From UBA1494_A sp963973975 (GTDB lineage Bacteria > Bacteroidota > Bacteroidia > Flavobacteriales_E > Vicingaceae): 64,000 nt of DNA. The notes under the pieces are model-generated. The model was not told where the DNA came from, did no database searches, and saw only the letters and a program-made list of their open reading frames with translations. The translations under genes and the position numbers were made by a program. Position 1 is the first letter of the stretch, and each line of letters begins with the position of its first letter. The stretch is from the NCBI GenBank assembly GCA_963973975.1, contig CAXBCF010000002.1, positions 124,001-188,000 on the forward strand. The letters run 5' to 3'. Of this stretch, positions 60,841 to 64,000 are shown one piece after another.

Positions 60841-61824
60841 ATGAAAAGAATTTTACTTGTTATATGTTGTTTTGTGTTTGCTTTTCAAGTTGAAGCACAA
60901 CAGGATCCTCAGATTACCCAAAACATGTTTAATCGACAGGCGATTAATCCAGCATATGCAGGTTCTACCGAATGTATAGAAGCCACTTTAATTTCAAGAC
61001 AACAGTGGATGGGGTTTGAAGGGAATCCAAAAACAAATATTTTCAGTTCTCAAGGAGGTTTTAGAGTGAGACAACAATACCAAATGGGTGCCGGATTGTC
61101 GATTATACAAGATGAAATTGGCCCGATTCAATCATTAAATGTAAAAGGAGCGTTGGCTTACCATCACAGAATTAATCAAGGGGTTCTTTCATTTGGAGTT
61201 GAATTTGGGATGTTTAATCAATCAATCAATGGAGTTTGGAGAACATCTGAAGGAAATTTTGATGGAACAGAAGACCCATCTATCCCAAATGCTGAAACAG
61301 GAGTTACCAATTTTGATCTAGGTTTAGGATTGTATTACAGAAACACAGATGGGTTATATGTAGGTTTATCTACTACTCACTTAAATCAATCAACCTTTGA
61401 AGATGAAGTAGATGATAATTCTTCTTTAACTTTTAATCAGGCAACCAATTATTACATTATGGCTGGATATAATTATCCTATATCCTTAAGCAATGGAGCT
61501 GAGTTAGAATTACAGCCTTCTATATTTGTAAAAACGGATGCTGTTTCAAGTCAAGTTGACTTAAATACGAATGTAATGTACAATAATTTGCTTTGGGCTG
61601 GCGTTTCATACAGGATGCAAGACGCTGTTTCTTTTTTAACGGGTGTTAATATTGGAGAAGTTGTTCAAGATTTAGATGGATTAAGGATTGGCTTAGCATA
61701 CGATTTTAACACATCTGCATTGTCAGATTACAACGATGGCAGTTTTGAGTTCATGTTGACTTACTGTTATAAGATTAAGAAAGTTATAAAATTAGAACGA
61801 TACAAAAGCGTCAGGTTCTTATAA
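60841..61824 (+). CDS. PorP/SprF family outer-membrane protein of the type IX system
   Basis: The product has 327 residues with a signal peptide (about 1-19). The opening QQDPQITQNMFNRQAINPAYAGS is the family sign, with RQQWMGFEGNP soon after. The rest is alternating beta strands ending KVIKLERYKSVRFL, as in outer membrane barrels. In the type IX system such proteins bind substrates such as SprB or the periplasmic partner PorE. Here it precedes gldK by 98 bases, as in several gliding relatives. Confidence 0.92.
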   Translation: MKRILLVICCFVFAFQVEAQQDPQITQNMFNRQAINPAYAGSTECIEATLISRQQWMGFEGNPKTNIFSSQGGFRVRQQYQMGAGLSIIQDEIGPIQSLNVKGALAYHHRINQGVLSFGVEFGMFNQSINGVWRTSEGNFDGTEDPSIPNAETGVTNFDLGLGLYYRNTDGLYVGLSTTHLNQSTFEDEVDDNSSLTFNQATNYYIMAGYNYPISLSNGAELELQPSIFVKTDAVSSQVDLNTNVMYNNLLWAGVSYRMQDAVSFLTGVNIGEVVQDLDGLRIGLAYDFNTSALSDYNDGSFEFMLTYCYKIKKVIKLERYKSVRFL

Positions 61825-61922
61825 TTTACATCAAATTTGAAACAATTGAAGAAAAAATCAGTATACTTGCACGCTTCATTAGAATCAAATTTATTAATTT
61901 GGTTTTTTAAAACTTATAGGCC

Positions 61923-63218
61923 ATGAAAAAATTGACCTTCTTATTTATGTTTTTTGCCGCTTTGGTTTCTTGTGATCAAGGAAACGGAGAGTTAATCGGT
62001 GTTCAGGATAGACCAGAATGGTATCAACCTGTTCCATATGGAATGCTTTTAATTCCACAAGGTAGTTACACAATGGGAAATACTGATCAAGATGTTCCAA
62101 GTGCGAGAGTGTCTCAAACTAAAGTTGTTTCTGTTGCTGCTTTCTACATGGATCAAACTGAGATTACCAATAATGAATATAGACAGTTTGTTTATTGGGT
62201 GAAAGATTCCATTGCGCGTAAAATTCTTGGAGAAGAACTTGACGAAGAGACCTATCTTTTTACTGTTAATGATTACGACGAAGATATTGAGCCGCCAACA
62301 ATAAACTGGGCTGCTAAATTAGATTGGAACGGACAAGAAGAGCGTGAAGCGCTTGAGGTTATGTTTTTGCCTGATTATGAGCGTTTTTATAATAGCAAGC
62401 AAATTGATACACGTAAATTAATGTTTGAATATTGGTGGATTGATTATCAAACTGCTGCTTCAAGATTTAATAGAGATCAAGGTCAAATAGATCGTTCTAT
62501 ATTCATTAAAAATGATGTGATTAATGTATATCCAGATACCTTAGCTTGGGTGCACGACTTTACCTATTCATTTAATGAACCAATGACGAACGCTTATTTC
62601 TGGCATCCTGCATACGATGATTATCCTGTAGTTGGTGTAACTTGGAAACAAGCAAGAGCTTTCTCTATATGGAGAACCGAATTATTGAATAATTTCTTAC
62701 ACCAAAGAATGATGACGGATGTGCAGTATTTTAGATTACCTACAGAGTCTGAGTGGGAGTGGGCTGCTCGAGGTGGCTTAGATAACAACCAATATCCCTG
62801 GGGTGGACCTTACATTAGAAATACTGCAGGTTGTTTCCTTGGTAATTTTAAGCCAATGAGAGGAAATTATGTTGATGATGGAGGTTTTTATACTGTTAAA
62901 ACGTATGCTTATAATCCCAACGATTATGGATTGTTTTGTATGGCAGGAAATGCTGCGGAGTGGACTTCAAATGCTTATGACGAAGCTGCGTATGATTTTG
63001 CTCATGATTTAAACATGGATTATCAATATGAAGCAAAACCAACTGATCCCCCTTCTTTGAAAAGAAAAGTAATTAGAGGTGGATCCTGGAAAGATGTAGC
63101 ATACTACTTACACAATGGGACACGTACTTTTGAGTACCAAGATACAGCAAAATGTTATATTGGATTTAGAAACGTAATGTCCTATTTAGGACGTCCATCA
63201 AACAATGAAGAACTTTAG
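61923..63218 (+). CDS. gldK: GldK-like type IX secretion lipoprotein (FGE-sulfatase fold)
   Basis: The product has 431 residues with lipobox LVSC (Cys17), so it is an outer membrane lipoprotein. The fold of formylglycine-generating enzymes is seen: GMLLIPQGSYTMGNTDQD, AAFYMDQTEITNNEYRQFV, PVVGVTWKQARAFSIWR, PTESEWEWAARGG and FCMAGNAAEWTS, with VIRGGSWKDVAYY at the end. In the type IX system GldK (PorK) makes the periplasmic ring with GldN. The next gene is gldL. The catalytic cysteines of FGE are not seen, as expected for GldK. A possible promoter, TTTG with TATACTTG (61862), lies upstream. Confidence 0.93.
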   Translation: MKKLTFLFMFFAALVSCDQGNGELIGVQDRPEWYQPVPYGMLLIPQGSYTMGNTDQDVPSARVSQTKVVSVAAFYMDQTEITNNEYRQFVYWVKDSIARKILGEELDEETYLFTVNDYDEDIEPPTINWAAKLDWNGQEEREALEVMFLPDYERFYNSKQIDTRKLMFEYWWIDYQTAASRFNRDQGQIDRSIFIKNDVINVYPDTLAWVHDFTYSFNEPMTNAYFWHPAYDDYPVVGVTWKQARAFSIWRTELLNNFLHQRMMTDVQYFRLPTESEWEWAARGGLDNNQYPWGGPYIRNTAGCFLGNFKPMRGNYVDDGGFYTVKTYAYNPNDYGLFCMAGNAAEWTSNAYDEAAYDFAHDLNMDYQYEAKPTDPPSLKRKVIRGGSWKDVAYYLHNGTRTFEYQDTAKCYIGFRNVMSYLGRPSNNEEL

Positions 63219-63267
63219 AATTAAACTCAATTATTAACTTAAATTTTAATTTTTAAACTCAAATCAA

Positions 63268-64000
63268 ATGGGAATAGTACAATTTTTATTCGAAACTAAG
63301 AAAGGTAAAAAAGCAATGGGTTTGCTTTATGGAATGGGTGCTGCAATTGTAATTGTTGGGGCATTATTTAAAATCGAACACTGGCCAGGTGCATCTGCTA
63401 TGTTAATCCTTGGACTAAGTACAGAAGCTCTAATATTTGCTGTATCTGCTTTTGAACCACCACATAGTGAGGTAGATTGGACTTTAGCTTATCCTGAATT
63501 AGCTGGAATCGAAGATGATTCTTTAACTGCTGCTTCAAAAAGAACTAAAAGTGGTGATTCAGTTTCTCAAGAAATGGATCGTATGTTAGAAGAAGCTAAA
63601 ATTGGTCCAGATTTAATAGAAAGTTTAGGAAATGGTTTTAGAAGTTTATCTGAGCAAACAGCTAAATTGACTAATATTTCTGATGCTTCTGTAGCAACTG
63701 AGGAATTTGTTGGTAACATTAGAAATGCATCAGATAAAGTAAGTGGATTGTCAAAATCTTATGAAGAAGCTTCAGCTACTTTAACTGGCTTGTCTGTTTC
63801 AAACGATGATAGTAACAATTATGCTGAGAATATTAAAAGTATCAGTTCTAAATTAAGTGAATTGAACAATGTGTATGAACTGCAATTAAAAGCAGCTAGT
63901 GAACACATGCAAGCTAGTAACCAAGCTTACGAAGGTATTGGTAGTTTGATGAGTAATCTACAGAGTTCAGTTGAAAGCACTGAGCAATACAAAACAAACA
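63268..64000 (+). CDS. gldL: GldL-like type IX secretion motor protein (cut by window end)
   Basis: The visible 244 residues start at the ATG at 63268. Two membrane helices are present: about 17-37 (MGLLYGMGAAIVIVGALFKI) and 41-62 (PGASAMLILGLSTEALIFAVSAF), with IEHWPG between them; the glutamate in the second helix is typical. EPPHSEVDWTLAYPELAG follows, then a coiled-coil-like region. GldL with GldM forms the proton-driven motor of the type IX system. The frame runs off the window, and gldM would be expected next. Confidence 0.95.
   Translation, partial: MGIVQFLFETKKGKKAMGLLYGMGAAIVIVGALFKIEHWPGASAMLILGLSTEALIFAVSAFEPPHSEVDWTLAYPELAGIEDDSLTAASKRTKSGDSVSQEMDRMLEEAKIGPDLIESLGNGFRSLSEQTAKLTNISDASVATEEFVGNIRNASDKVSGLSKSYEEASATLTGLSVSNDDSNNYAENIKSISSKLSELNNVYELQLKAASEHMQASNQAYEGIGSLMSNLQSSVESTEQYKTN

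Overview
The window is a piece of a low-GC chromosome from a member of the Bacteroidota, most likely of flavobacterial type. This rests on several things seen in the sequence. There are two secreted proteins with C-terminal type IX secretion sorting domains. The window ends with a PorP/SprF-family gene followed by gldK and the start of gldL. Several genes have the Bacteroidota promoter form (TAnnTTTG, in one case with TTTG 19 bases upstream). The bulk is core chromosome; I cannot name a genus.

Layout. 1-6.9 kb: the end of an M1 aminopeptidase, a sorting-domain protein, an S4-domain protein, and DUF3108, lipoprotein, DUF493, HEAT-repeat, DUF2490 and double [4Fe-4S] genes. 7.0-8.4 kb: a DEAD-box RNA helicase whose usual basic tail lies in another frame beyond a run of seven A. 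8.4-11.5 kb: repeat-rich intergenic DNA, YggS and DUF1015 genes, and a long imperfect palindrome. 12.2-14.3 kb: serA and serC. 14.4-16.0 kb: rpmE2 with a good promoter and terminator, a flavin reductase and tRNA-Leu(UAG). 16.0-20.7 kb: tig-clpP-clpX, then folA and thyA on the other strand. 20.9-27.0 kb: a membrane protein, a ceramidase-like protein, and a putative sulfide/persulfide module (Crp/Fnr regulator, TauE/SafE-type permease, metallo-beta-lactamase/rhodanese fusion, sterol-desaturase-family protein) sharing a GTAAC-N4-GTTAC operator. 27.1-37.1 kb: POT peptide transporter, DPP IV-like peptidase, FAD oxidase, beta-propeller protein, hydrolase, LRR protein, ppa, rplS and trmD.

37.6-40.2 kb: mltG and a phosphoglucomutase/phosphomannomutase. 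40.2-43.7 kb: an AT-rich accessory islet with unknown small genes, a trypsin-like protease without PDZ domain, a stretch of richer GC, and a HigA-type antitoxin whose toxin is reduced to about ten codons. 43.9-48.5 kb: a 613-residue PLP enzyme and a large secreted protein with twelve repeats of about 49 residues. 48.5-56.9 kb: an M16 peptidase, groES-groEL, then miaB, sigma-54 activator, lptE, TPR-like gene and secG, all on the minus strand. 57.2-64.0 kb: topA translationally coupled to an arginase-fold protein that has lost its metal ligands, then PorP/SprF, GldK and partial GldL.

The most interesting points are the three-site operator around the sulfur module, the arginase-fold pseudoenzyme next to the type IX secretion genes, the helicase frameshift, the toxin stub, the 11.2 kb palindrome, and the recent internal duplication in the repeat protein. 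I did not find a CRISPR array, prophage, insertion sequence or recognisable defence system.
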